64,000 nucleotides of DNA from Actinophytocola xanthii (GCF_001921205.1 NZ_MSIE01000014.1:1-64000), one strand, 5' to 3'; numbered from the stretch's first letter, positions 1 through 8,105 are shown. Translations and numbers: made by a program. The notes: generated by a model not told the origin, from the sequence alone.

Positions 1-51
1 GCCGCCGCCGCTCCGGCCGGTGGCGACCCCACCGGCGGCATGGACTTCTGA
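1..51 (+). CDS. groEL: C-terminal end of 60 kDa chaperonin GroEL (partial)
   Basis: Only the last 16 residues are present. They form an alanine/proline-rich tail ending in GGDPTGGMDF before a TGA. A glycine/methionine-rich tail ending GGMDF is the usual C-terminus of actinobacterial GroEL, the ATP-driven protein-folding cage. The assignment rests on this tail alone, since the start lies outside the window. A perfect hairpin follows 35 bases downstream. Confidence 0.75.
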   Translation, partial: AAAAPAGGDPTGGMDF

Positions 52-85
52 TCCAGCCGGCTGGTTAGTCGACAGCGAGACCCGT

Positions 86-115
86 GGGCCCGGACACCGT
101 GTGGTGTCCGGGCCC
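86..115. terminator. Bidirectional intrinsic terminator between groEL and the CHAT gene
   Basis: A perfect 13-bp stem (GGGCCCGGACACC / GGTGTCCGGGCCC) with a GTGT loop sits between two converging genes. There is no long T-run, as is common for high-GC actinobacterial terminators. Confidence 0.8.
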
Positions 116-138
116 TCGGCCGTTCGTGGGACCTGTCC

Positions 139-2844
139 TCAACCCGCGCCGAGCAGGATGAACGGGCGGCGCAGAGGGTCGGTCGCGGTCGCCTCGGCCA
201 GGGCGCGGGCCGGCGTGATGCCGGAGGCGAGGCGCCGGTGGTAGTCGGTCATGGCCTCGGCCAGGTCCGAGCTGAGCGTGGAGAGCAGCCGGTGGTAGTC
301 GGTCATGGTGCGGGCTGCGGAGCGGTGGCCGACGCGGTTGACCGCGGCGACGACGGTGCGTGAGCCGCTGGCGAGCATGGCGCCGGCGAAGCCGAGGGGT
401 TCGTCGCCGGGGCGGATGTGGGACAGGGCGAGCTCGCAGGCGGCGAGCACGATGTGCTCGGGTGGGCGGTGCAGTCGGGCGACCTCGTGGGCGAGCAGGC
501 CGCCGTCGACCAGCTCGAGTCGGGAGAACATGGCGTTGTTGGGTTCGTGGGTGCCGTGGGCGGCGATGTGGACGAGCTTGGCGCCGTCCATGGCCGCCAG
601 CACCGCGCCGGTGGTGGCGCGTTCGCCCTCGAGGATGATCGCGTCGGGGTAGACCGTGCGCAGGTGCTCCAGCTCGGAGACCGACTCGGGCAGGTCGGGC
701 CCGCAGACCAGGACCACCTTGCCGCCGGTGCGGTGGGTGTCGGCGGCGCTGATCCAGGCGGTGGCCGAGGGCGCGACCGAGACCGCGCGGCCGCGCAGGG
801 CCGGGAGCGACTCCCAGGGCACCGAGTACAGCCCGCCGAAGGGCACGATCACCAGCTCGCGGCCCTCGATCAGCTCCTGGGGGATGCCGTTCGGGCCGAA
901 CAGGTACTCGTCGAGCTTCATGATCCGGTTCGCCGCGGACCGGGAGACGGCGTTGACCAGCGGTTCGATCAGGTCGTCCGGGGCCAGCGCGTCCAGGTCG
1001 GCATGCAGCTGCCTGGCCACCTCGAGCACCCTCTCCTGCGACCCGAGCCGGAACAGGTGGGTCCGCCCGCCGCTGACCACGACCGCGGCCAGCTCGTCGC
1101 CCGGCCCGGCGAAGCTGATCATGGCCCGGTCGTCGAGGCGGGCCACGACCTCGTCCGGCGGGCAGACCGGCCGCGGCTTGCCCCAGTGGCTGGTGTGCCA
1201 GCCCAGCCGGCTCACCTCCCGCTGCAGGACCGTCGAGCGGCGTTCCAGGTGGGCCGTGGGTCGGCGTTCCAGTCGCGCCTGCTGCATAGTGCGCAGCACC
1301 GTGCGCAGCTCGGCGACCGCGTCCGCGAGCTCCGGGTCCTCGATCGCCGGCTGTGGCTCGTAGCGGTAGACCTGGGCCCGGGTCTTCTCCTGCCAGCTGA
1401 GCACGCGACGCGCGTCGGCCTCGGTCCTGGCGTCGGCGAGCACGACGTTCACCGCGAGGCGGGCCAGCTCCAGGCCGTGCACGGCGGTGCCGCACACCAG
1501 GTCCAGCCCACCCATCCGGTCCCGCGCGGTGCCGAGCTCGTCCAGCCCTGCCTTCGCCTGGGCCAGCGCGCGGCGGGTCTGCCCCCGTGCCAGCGCCACC
1601 TCCGCCCGGCACAGCCGCAGCAGCATCTTGTGGTCGATCGGGCTCAGCTTGCGCGGGGGTGGTACCCGCTCCAGGAAGGCCTCCGCGGTGTCGATCTCGC
1701 CGCGGCGCAGCGCCAGCCGCACCGCCAACATCCGCGCCATAGCCGACTCGTCGGGCAGCCCGACCTCGGCCAGCCGTTCGGCGAGCTGCTCGGCCTTGGC
1801 GTAGGAGGACCTGCGCGGCCGGCCGTTGAGCGCCAGGTCGACCTCCGCGCGCATTCTGGTCAGCGCGGCGACCTCGGCCCAGGCTTCGTTGCCGCGCTTG
1901 AGGAACCGGCGGTGGGCCGACCCGGCGAGCTGGCGGGCGAGCTCCCGGTCGTCCTGCAGCAACGCCACCGCGGCCCGCGCCACCTCCGCCTCGGCCAGGT
2001 CCTGACCGTTGCGGTGCTCCCGCAGGACGGGCAACGCCTCGTCGAGGTGACGGGCCGCGTCGTCCAGGACGCCCGCCGACAGCAGCGCCCGGGCCTGGTC
2101 GATCTGGGTGCGCGGCACCAGCGCCGGCGCGATCAGCCGGAAGGACTGCTCGGCCTGCTCGTGGTGGACCAACGCACCCGGGATGTCCCCGACCAGCTGC
2201 GCGATCTCGCCCAGGTTGCCCAGGGCCTTGCCCTGGATCGTCGGCAGGTCGTGCTCGACCGCCAGCTCCAGACAGCGCTTCTGGTCCCGCTCCGCCGGCC
2301 CCGGCCTCCCCAGCTCGGCGTAGCCGAACCCGCGGTTCATGTACGCGACAGCGAGCAGCTCCGGATTCCCCGCCGGCGTCCCCTCCGCCTCCTCGAGCAA
2401 CGGGATCGCCCGGTCGAACAACGCCAACGCATCGACCGTCCGCCGGGCACGCAACAGGATCACCCCGTGCTGGTGGTCCACCAACCCCTGCAACGCCGAC
2501 CGCAACGGCCCCTCCGGCAGACCCGCCACGAGGTCGCTCGCCGTGCCCAGGTGCATCAGCCCGTCGGCCACGGACCCGGTCTCGGCCTCGCAGAACGCCA
2601 ACGTCGCCAGCACCCGGGCTCGGATGGCGGCGACGTCGGGGTGGCCGGAGGTGACCGGCAGCGAGCGGAGCGCCAGCCGAAGGAGCTTGATCGCCTCCGG
2701 CGAGCGCCCCGCCTGCGCCTCGTCGACCGCCTTCTTGCGCAGCGCACCGGCGGCCTCGATGCTCTCCTCGAGAGCGGCCGCGCGCCTCGCGGCCTCCGGA
2801 GTGGATTCCGGAGTCACGGCGGAGGAACGGCGCGAACGGGACAC
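139..2844 (-). CDS. TPR-CHAT domain protein (caspase-like protease)
   Basis: A 901-aa protein whose first ~600 residues are helical TPR-type repeats with many A/L/E-rich hairpins, followed by a C-terminal CHAT (caspase HetF associated with TPRs) peptidase. The catalytic dyad is visible: His ~763 in HIAAHG and Cys ~803 in VLAACEL, 40 residues apart. No signal peptide or membrane segment is seen, so it should be cytosolic. CHAT proteases cleave partner proteins after a sensing event transmitted through the TPR scaffold. It is last in a minus-strand cassette, 57 bases after the repeat protein and behind a sigma-factor gene. The GTG start has no clear Shine-Dalgarno; a second GTG lies 9 codons in. 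The final helix carries an odd internal duplication of MTDYHR. The native substrate is unknown; the sequence of the repeat protein next door makes it a candidate. Confidence 0.85.
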   Translation of the reverse strand: MSRSRRSSAVTPESTPEAARRAAALEESIEAAGALRKKAVDEAQAGRSPEAIKLLRLALRSLPVTSGHPDVAAIRARVLATLAFCEAETGSVADGLMHLGTASDLVAGLPEGPLRSALQGLVDHQHGVILLRARRTVDALALFDRAIPLLEEAEGTPAGNPELLAVAYMNRGFGYAELGRPGPAERDQKRCLELAVEHDLPTIQGKALGNLGEIAQLVGDIPGALVHHEQAEQSFRLIAPALVPRTQIDQARALLSAGVLDDAARHLDEALPVLREHRNGQDLAEAEVARAAVALLQDDRELARQLAGSAHRRFLKRGNEAWAEVAALTRMRAEVDLALNGRPRRSSYAKAEQLAERLAEVGLPDESAMARMLAVRLALRRGEIDTAEAFLERVPPPRKLSPIDHKMLLRLCRAEVALARGQTRRALAQAKAGLDELGTARDRMGGLDLVCGTAVHGLELARLAVNVVLADARTEADARRVLSWQEKTRAQVYRYEPQPAIEDPELADAVAELRTVLRTMQQARLERRPTAHLERRSTVLQREVSRLGWHTSHWGKPRPVCPPDEVVARLDDRAMISFAGPGDELAAVVVSGGRTHLFRLGSQERVLEVARQLHADLDALAPDDLIEPLVNAVSRSAANRIMKLDEYLFGPNGIPQELIEGRELVIVPFGGLYSVPWESLPALRGRAVSVAPSATAWISAADTHRTGGKVVLVCGPDLPESVSELEHLRTVYPDAIILEGERATTGAVLAAMDGAKLVHIAAHGTHEPNNAMFSRLELVDGGLLAHEVARLHRPPEHIVLAACELALSHIRPGDEPLGFAGAMLASGSRTVVAAVNRVGHRSAARTMTDYHRLLSTLSSDLAEAMTDYHRRLASGITPARALAEATATDPLRRPFILLGAG

Positions 2845-2901
2845 GGTACTAATGTCAGCACATCATGCCGCTCGCGCCCTACCCGCCTCGGTGTATTGCA
2901 C

Positions 2902-3339
2902 CTAGTTCTTCGCGGTGACCGGCTCGGCCTCGGAGTCGCCCTCGGGGGCACTCCCCGTGCCGACGTGGCCATCGGGGATGCTGCCGGTGCCGACGTGCCC
3001 GTTGGGCGTGCTGCCGGTGCCGCCTTCGGGTGCGCTGCCGGTTCCGACGTGCCCGTTCGGGGTGCTGCCGGTGCCGCCCTCGGGGATGCTGCCGGTACCG
3101 ACGTGGCCCTCGGGGATGCTGCCCGTTCCAACGTGTCCGTTCGGGGTGGCGCCGGTGCCGCCCTCGGGTGCGCTGCCCGTCCCCACGTGTCCGTCCGGTG
3201 TGCTGCCCGCACCACCCTCGGGTGCGCTCCCGGTGCCCACGTGGCCCTCGGGTGCGCTACCCGTGCCCACATGGCCGTCGTCGCCACCCGGGGGCGGGAC
3301 CTCTGGGTCGAAGGTGGGCTTGGTGATCGAGTCAGTCAT
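2902..3339 (-). CDS. GHVGTGS-repeat low-complexity protein of the CHAT cassette
   Basis: 145 aa. A 21-residue head (MTDSITKPTFDPEVPPPGGD) precedes eight copies of GHVGTGS[A/I]P[E/D] and a short acidic tail ending in TAKN. Four copies are extended by GG[A/T]G[S/A]TP[D/N]. There are no hydrophobic segments, no cysteines and no fold that I recognise; it should be disordered. The start is the second ATG of the open frame because GAGGGGAG lies just upstream. It sits between the 153-aa protein and the CHAT protease on the same strand, so it is probably co-expressed. It could be a substrate, a bait or a structural linker; none of these is proven. Confidence 0.7.
   Translation of the reverse strand: MTDSITKPTFDPEVPPPGGDDGHVGTGSAPEGHVGTGSAPEGGAGSTPDGHVGTGSAPEGGTGATPNGHVGTGSIPEGHVGTGSIPEGGTGSTPNGHVGTGSAPEGGTGSTPNGHVGTGSIPDGHVGTGSAPEGDSEAEPVTAKN
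2941..3276 (-). repeat. In-frame tandem repeat with a short-long-long superperiod
   Basis: The coding repeat uses a 30-nt (10-aa) unit and a 54-nt (18-aa) unit in the order S-L-L-S-L-L-S, ending in a partial last unit. The higher-order period is therefore 138 nt (46 aa). Codon-level variation between copies shows that they have drifted while keeping the peptide. Confidence 0.85.
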
Positions 3340-3445
3340 GACTACTCCCCTCAGCAGAACTGGGCAACTCACCTACACAAGAGGCGGGCGCTCACAGTGA
3401 GATACAAACTATCTGCCGAATGGGTCGTAGAAGACTCCGATCGGA

Positions 3446-3907
3446 TTACAAATCCACGGTAGGAGTCACCACGGTCCGTGACTGCTCCGCATTCATGCGC
3501 ACCAGGAGCTGGGTCGTTCCGCGCGGCACCTCGGTCAGCACGAATCGCCCGCCCTCATCGGCTGTGGTCGCCGTCGAGCCGTGGTCGGCCACGCGGACCT
3601 CGACGCCGTGCGCCCCGGCCGGCACGAGCCAGCCGTCGATGCGTTGGCGCTCCCCCGTCCGGGTTACGTTGACCATGACGGTCAGGTCGCCCACGAAGAA
3701 CGTGATGGTTCCCGGCAGTCCCCCGCGCACCCCGGCCAGCATGTTCGTGTTCGCCCACTGCGCGACCTCGATCTCGATGTCCTCGATCGAGTCGATCGCC
3801 ACCGCGAACTGGGCTCGTTCCACCAGACCGGGCGGCATGGGGTCGAGTACGTTGACCAACCGAGCCACCTCGGACATCAGCTCGTCGTCAGACTGGTGCG
3901 TTCTCAT
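3446..3907 (-). CDS. Sigma-coupled protein with C-terminal carboxypeptidase-regulatory-like beta-sandwich
   Basis: 153 aa. The N-terminal half is acidic/helical (DDELMSEVARLVNVLDPMPP, GLVERAQFAVAI). The C-terminal half has a pattern of the carboxypeptidase-regulatory/SpaA-like beta-sandwich (DGWLVPAGAHGVEVRV, TTADEGGRFVLTEVPRG, RTVVTPTVDL). No transmembrane segment or zinc motif is seen, so it is not an ordinary ZAS anti-sigma factor. Its ATG overlaps the sigma TGA by ATGA, which implies translational coupling and a stoichiometric partner. From memory, proteins of this layout follow sigma genes and precede CHAT genes in many actinomycetes. A role as regulator of the sigma factor or adaptor to CHAT is inference. 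Confidence 0.7.
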   Translation of the reverse strand: MRTHQSDDELMSEVARLVNVLDPMPPGLVERAQFAVAIDSIEDIEIEVAQWANTNMLAGVRGGLPGTITFFVGDLTVMVNVTRTGERQRIDGWLVPAGAHGVEVRVADHGSTATTADEGGRFVLTEVPRGTTQLLVRMNAEQSRTVVTPTVDL

Positions 3908-4482
3908 GATCCACTGTCCCCGTGGTAAAGGGTGCGCAGCGTGTTCAGGCAGCGCCCTCTGGTTGGTCCGATACTGCCGTGTGGCATGTGCAGCGCCTCG
4001 GCGACCGCTCGGTACTCCGCGCGCCCGGCGAGCACCGTGAGGCGCAGCAGTTCCTGGCACCGTTGCGTCAGCTGGTGGAACGCCGCCCACAGCTGGCGGT
4101 CCCGCTCACCCCGGAGCACCTCGTGCTCGGGCGACGGATCGGTCGTCGGCAGTTGTTCGGTGATCTCGCTCGACAGCTCCACCTGCCCGGAGCCGCGTTG
4201 TTGCACCCGGCTGGCTTCCCGGCGCGTGGTGGTGATGAGCCACCCGGCCAGCGCCCGCGGTTCGGACAGGCGGTTGATGTGCCGCACCAGGGCGAGCCAC
4301 ACGGTCTGGACCACGTCCTCCGCGCTCGTGCGGTCCAGACCGCCGCTCCGCGCCACGTGCCACACGAGCGGCGAGAGCTCGGCCACGAGGACGTCGAAGG
4401 CGGAGCGGTCCCCGGCCTGCGCGGCGATCATGCATGCCGCGTGCCGGTCCCGTCCCTCCAGGCCCTCCCACGGTTTGACCAT
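3904..4482 (-). CDS. ECF-type RNA polymerase sigma factor
   Basis: 192 aa with sigma region 2 (SAEDVVQTVWLALVRHINRL, then ALAGWLITTTRREASR) and region 4 (LTQRCQELLRLTVLAGRAEY, MPHGSIGPTRGRCLNTLRTL). GSIGPTRxRCLxxL is a common helix-turn-helix signature of one actinobacterial ECF group. The start is the ATG of MVKPWEG; an in-frame GTG 24 bases upstream (VTEVQTAS) is an alternative, and neither has a strong ribosome site. It heads the cassette and is coupled by a 4-base overlap to the next gene. It presumably directs polymerase to its own promoter and a small regulon, released or held by its partner proteins. Confidence 0.88.
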   Translation of the reverse strand: MVKPWEGLEGRDRHAACMIAAQAGDRSAFDVLVAELSPLVWHVARSGGLDRTSAEDVVQTVWLALVRHINRLSEPRALAGWLITTTRREASRVQQRGSGQVELSSEITEQLPTTDPSPEHEVLRGERDRQLWAAFHQLTQRCQELLRLTVLAGRAEYRAVAEALHMPHGSIGPTRGRCLNTLRTLYHGDSGS

Positions 4483-4706
4483 GCTTGCTGTCTGCACCTC
4501 GGTCACCGCTTCCCACCCCGCTTCGTGGGTTGATGTCGTGATGGCACCCAGTCCATCGTGCCAACCCCCGGCGCGTTCGTTGTCCTCATTGCCCTGCTGT
4601 CCTCCGATCGCTCGTCCGAGCGACCGCCAACGAGAGATCTTCTCATCCTTCAAGAGACGAGCTGACAGGTCCAGATACCGGCCATTCGGGTGGTTACCAG
4701 CGGGTA

Positions 4707-5042
4707 TCAGGCAATCCTCGAGATCAACAGCAACAACGCCGCGAGACCAATGACGATACCCGCCAGTAGGGCGCCGCAGCCACCGAGGACGACGCGGCGC
4801 ACCGAACGTGCCCTGGCCGCCACCACCCCGGCCGCCGCCGCGAACACCAGCACCACCCCGACGAACACCGCGCTCGCGCCGATCAGCGCGCCCGGCAGGC
4901 CCGGTCGCTCGGCGAGCGCGGGGCCGACCAGGAGCGCGGCGACGCAGAGCAGCACCGAGCCTCCCACCGCGAGCACCGCGGCCAGCGACACCAGCGCCCG
5001 GGCGGTGCCCACGCGAGAGACTTCCCTCGGCTGCTCGTCCAC
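4707..5042 (-). CDS. Small multi-pass membrane protein
   Basis: 111 aa with about three hydrophobic helices (AVLAVGGSVLLCVAALLVG, ALIGASAVFVGVVLVFAAAA, ALLAGIVIGLAALLLLI) and basic loops, so an integral membrane protein. The family is not recognised. The GTG start is supported by a TAGCCT box ending exactly 6 nt upstream, a leaderless-promoter signature. It is divergent from the MoxR gene and could be independent of both neighbours. Confidence 0.65.
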   Translation of the reverse strand: MDEQPREVSRVGTARALVSLAAVLAVGGSVLLCVAALLVGPALAERPGLPGALIGASAVFVGVVLVFAAAAGVVAARARSVRRVVLGGCGALLAGIVIGLAALLLLISRIA

Positions 5043-5048
5043 GCCGGC

Positions 5049-5054
5049 AGGCTA
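5049..5054 (-). promoter_or_regulatory. Leaderless -10 box of the small membrane protein
   Basis: On the minus strand TAGCCT is followed by 6 nt and then GTG. Confidence 0.5.
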
Positions 5055-5112
5055 CGTGGTCGGTGACAGCGCCCGACCGGCCGCGATGCCGCTCCGGGCG
5101 GGGCACACCATC

Positions 5113-5118
5113 TACCCT
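5113..5118 (+). promoter_or_regulatory. Leaderless -10 box of the MoxR gene
   Basis: TACCCT, 6 nt, then GTG at 5125. This favours the GTG start over the ATG three codons later. Confidence 0.5.
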
Positions 5119-5124
5119 CGAGGC

Positions 5125-6018
5125 GTGGCGGACATGACGTGGGCGCCGGTCGGCTCGCCCGAGGAGCTCGCCGGCTCGCTGGACCGGGTCGGCTACCTGG
5201 CCGACGAGGGCGTCGCCACCGCGGCCTTCCTGGCGCTCCGGCTGGGCCGGCCGCTGTTCTGCGAGGGCGAGCCCGGTACCGGCAAGACCTCCCTCGCCGT
5301 CGCGTTGGCCACGGCGCTCGACGTCCCGATGATCAAGCTCCAGTGCCACGAGGGGATCGACTTCAGCCAGGCCCTCTACGACTGGGACTTCCCGCGCCAG
5401 CTGCTGCACCTGCGGGCGCTCGAAGCGGCGTCGGGAGCGGCACTGGACGCGGACGTCGCCGAGCGCTCGCTGTACACGCGGCGTTTCCTGCTTGCCCGGC
5501 CGCTGCTTCGGGCCCTGGAGGAGGCCCCGTGCGTGCTCCTGGTCGACGAGGTCGACCGGGCGGACGACGAGTTCGAGGCGTTCCTGCTCGAGGTCCTTGG
5601 CGAGAACGCGGTCACCGTGCCTGAGCTCGGTGAGGTTCGGGCCGAGGTGCCGCCGCTGGTCGTGCTGACCTCGAACCGGACCAGGGAGGTGCACGACGCG
5701 CTCAAGCGGCGGTGCCTGTACCACTGGCTCGAGCACCCGGGTCTCGACCGCGAGGTGGCGATCCTCCGCCGCCGGCTGCCGGAGCTGTCCCAGCGCCTGG
5801 CCGAGCAGGTGGCCGGCGCGGTGCGCCGCCTCCGTGCGGTCGAGTTGCTCAAGCCGCCCGGTGTGGCCGAGTCGATCGACTGGGCCGAGGCGCTGGCGGC
5901 GCTGGGCAGGACCGAGCTGGACGCGGCCGCCGCCGCGGCGACCCTCGGCGCGGTGCTGAAGTACCGGGAGGACGCCCAGCGCGTCGTCGCCGGGCTGGAC
6001 ACGATCCTCGCCGGCTGA
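5125..6018 (+). CDS. coxD: MoxR-family AAA+ ATPase, CoxD-like
   Basis: 297 aa. Walker A GEPGTGKTS (~residues 50-58), Walker B CVLLVDEVDRADDEFEAFLL, sensor-1 LTSNRTREVHDALKRRC and the HWLEHPG arginine-finger region are all visible and complete. MoxR ATPases of this subgroup act with a VWA protein to insert or mature the metal centre of molybdenum hydroxylases; CoxD in Oligotropha is needed for the Cu/Mo site. The expected VWA partner lies 3.4 kb downstream, separated by an accessory stretch. GTG 5125 is chosen because of the leaderless box; ATG 5134 is possible. Confidence 0.8.
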   Translation: MADMTWAPVGSPEELAGSLDRVGYLADEGVATAAFLALRLGRPLFCEGEPGTGKTSLAVALATALDVPMIKLQCHEGIDFSQALYDWDFPRQLLHLRALEAASGAALDADVAERSLYTRRFLLARPLLRALEEAPCVLLVDEVDRADDEFEAFLLEVLGENAVTVPELGEVRAEVPPLVVLTSNRTREVHDALKRRCLYHWLEHPGLDREVAILRRRLPELSQRLAEQVAGAVRRLRAVELLKPPGVAESIDWAEALAALGRTELDAAAAAATLGAVLKYREDAQRVVAGLDTILAG

Positions 6019-6098
6019 GCACCGCGAAAAATCGTTCGCCCCGCCCCGGGGCCGCGGCGCATAGTTGTCCCGACGCGCGTCAACCAAGGAGGACCAGG

Positions 6099-6131
6099 AT
6101 GAACACCGCTGCCTGGGGGAGTTCGCGGTAG
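6099..6131 (+). CDS. Possible 10-codon leader ORF
   Basis: ATG with AAGGAGG seven bases upstream encodes MNTAAWGSSR followed by TAG. The ribosome site is one of the best in the window, but the peptide matches nothing I know. It could be a leader peptide, a micropeptide or chance. Confidence 0.25.
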   Translation: MNTAAWGSSR

Positions 6132-6301
6132 TTCGGTGGTCCTCACCGGTGGTGCCGCCGCGATGTCCGGGCCGGTCGCGGTGCCCGCTCGCGGCGGCAC
6201 CACTCGGTTCTCCCGCCTTGTCCGGCGGGTTCCCCTTCGAGCCACTTTCGCCCTCCCGCGCCCGGCCCCGCTACCTGGCCCTGGTCGCTGTGGGAGGCCC
6301 G

Positions 6302-6334
6302 CCTGGCGCCGGCCGTGATCCGGCCGGCGCCAGG
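6302..6334 (+). terminator. Strong hairpin, probable terminator
   Basis: A perfect 13-bp stem CCTGGCGCCGGCC / GGCCGGCGCCAGG with a 7-base loop. It lies 280 bases after the MoxR stop and 170 after the micro-ORF, so it probably ends one of those transcripts. Confidence 0.6.
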
Positions 6335-6781
6335 GTTGGCCGGACCGCGGCCCCCCGTCTCGCCGGAATGGTGACGGCACGGTCGGTGCGATGAGATGGT
6401 AGGACAACTTGTCGAATCTGGAACAGTGTTCGCTTGCGATTTGGTGATTGCGGATTAATCGCGTGCGGAGATGGCCAGAGTATGGCCGTTTGTCAGTTCT
6501 CCAGCCAGGTCCGGGCGTCCTGTCGGAGGAATTAGCTGCTCCGCTATGGTCTCATCGCCAGGCGTTGAGCAGGGTAACTTTTCAGTCCGAACTTGATCCG
6601 ATCGGGGAATTCGCGTGGATCCGTTCAGCCAGAACGAGACCAGCCGTGGGCGGCGCCCGAGATCCCGGTATGCGTCCGTGGGTGACAAGCGCGCGGACCG
6701 CTTAACCGCCGGCCGTCGATCCGGTCCGCCGGGCGCCGCGGGCGCCGGTGTGCCGTGCGACCCGCCCTCGGTTGGGCGGGC

Positions 6782-7987
6782 ATGAGCGGGGAGGTGCTGC
6801 TCGAGGAGGACATCACCGGTTGGTCTGCCCGGTTCGCCGTGCGCGTCCGGGCCGCGGTCGACCTGTCCGCGTCCGACCGTGCCTCCGACCGTGCTTCCGA
6901 CGGGCCGCTGGACGATCAGGCCGGCGGCGCGCTGGAGCAGCGGGTGCGACGGGCCTACCGCGACGACGTCGAGTACCTCCGTCGTCTGTCCACTGTGGAA
7001 AACGCCGCGTTCGAGGTGCGGTGGCTCGCCGTGCCGGGCAGGCCGATCACGTTGACCCTGCTCGGCCGCGTGGACCGCCAGGACCGGGCCCGGGCGAGGG
7101 CGGACGCGGTCGAGGCGCTCGAGCAGCTGGCCGAGGTGCCCGCGCACGTCGTGGCCGAGCCGCTGCGGACCCGGCTCGCCGTCGAGCGGGCGTTCACCCC
7201 GTTCCGGGTGGCGCCAACCGGGCTGGCCGAGGTGCGCAAGCCCTGCCTGATCGGCCGTCCCCGGCGCGCGGACGCGCCGATGCGGGTCTACCTCGCCGTA
7301 CCGCGGCTGCGCCCGGTGTCCAGCGCCTGGCCCGGAGTGCTCGAGCTGCTCGCCGCGGCCGGCCAGCCCGCGATGCTCTCGGTCGGCCTGGTGCCCACGG
7401 CCGTCGCGCCGACCTTCGGCCAGTTCCTCTCGCTGGTCGCCGACCAGTACGCGGCGCTCGGGCGGCCGGGCAGGTCCGGTGGAACCGTTGCCCGCTACGG
7501 GATGCCGGACCGGATCGACGGCGACCCGTTCGCCGCCGAGGCGGAGCGGTTCTACCGGGACGCCGCGCAGCGCTACCGCGGCACCGTGCTCCGGACGAGG
7601 ATCACGCTGGCGACGCTCGGCCCGCTCGACGAGTGCCTCGCCCACGGTGTTGCCGAGCGCATCGGTCGCGGTATCGCCCAACAGGTCCCGGGCAAGTCCT
7701 GCGTCGTCGAGCGTCCGGTCTCACCGCGGGACCAGGGTGTCGCCCTGGCCAGCCTGCGCGCTCTCGGCGTACCCCGGTGGGGTGGGCACGAGGTCTGGCG
7801 CGCCGAGGGCGTCCCACAGGCGCTGCGGGAGCTGTGTGAGCTGGCCGACCCGGAGGAGGCCGCCGCCGCTGCCTGGTTGCCGGCCGCGGCCACCGGCCGG
7901 CTCCCCGGTGGGTTCCCCACGCTCGGGCCACCCGGTGCGGACGGCGACGGCGCCGATCCCGGTGTACGGCACCTGAACTCCCGCTGA
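6782..7987 (+). CDS. VirB4/HerA-like N-terminal module without its ATPase domain
   Basis: 401 aa, not firmly recognised. The C-terminal pattern (RELCELADPEEAAAAAWLP, then TGRLPGGFPTLG) resembles the linker (EEAxxxFRLP...PG) that precedes the ATPase core in VirB4/HerA-type ATP-binding proteins. Here the reading frame stops about 35 residues later, before any Walker A. Upstream there is a mixed alpha/beta body (FEVRWLAVPGRPITLTLLGR; RYRGTVLRTRITLATLGPLD). It may be the adaptor half of such an ATPase, a remnant, or a free-standing protein. The ATG follows GGGCGGG; GTG 6755 is an alternative. It lies in the accessory stretch that splits the cox genes. Confidence 0.6.
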   Translation: MSGEVLLEEDITGWSARFAVRVRAAVDLSASDRASDRASDGPLDDQAGGALEQRVRRAYRDDVEYLRRLSTVENAAFEVRWLAVPGRPITLTLLGRVDRQDRARARADAVEALEQLAEVPAHVVAEPLRTRLAVERAFTPFRVAPTGLAEVRKPCLIGRPRRADAPMRVYLAVPRLRPVSSAWPGVLELLAAAGQPAMLSVGLVPTAVAPTFGQFLSLVADQYAALGRPGRSGGTVARYGMPDRIDGDPFAAEAERFYRDAAQRYRGTVLRTRITLATLGPLDECLAHGVAERIGRGIAQQVPGKSCVVERPVSPRDQGVALASLRALGVPRWGGHEVWRAEGVPQALRELCELADPEEAAAAAWLPAAATGRLPGGFPTLGPPGADGDGADPGVRHLNSR

Positions 7988-8105
7988 CGGTCGCGCACCG
8001 CGACCGCGTAGTTCCTCCCTGTGTGTCAGGTGACGCAGAGCAGTTCCCCTCCCCGTGTGAGGCTCGAATAGTCGAGGCGCTTCGGGAAAGAAGGGGGGAG
8101 GAACG

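Larger units (their letters stand above)
6019..6781. other. 763-base stretch without a convincing gene
   Basis: Contains a 10-codon ORF at 6099-6131 behind a perfect AAGGAGG, an intrinsic hairpin at 6302-6334, and a segment (about 6390-6640) visibly richer in A/T than its surroundings that probably carries the promoter of the next gene. Several open frames cross it, but none has recognisable protein character. Confidence 0.6.

Noticed and set aside
2941-3276. CRISPR-like repeated array
   Set aside because: The repeats are contiguous, in frame and protein-coding. There are no unique spacers and no Cas genes.
418-3462. A 1014-codon open frame on the plus strand
   Set aside because: It is antisense to the CHAT, repeat and downstream genes. 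Its translation is rich in R, G, H and Q with no domains, as expected from third-position GC bias.
6448-6705. 85-codon plus-strand ORF in the low-GC stretch
   Set aside because: TTG start, no ribosome site, no protein-like pattern; more likely promoter DNA.
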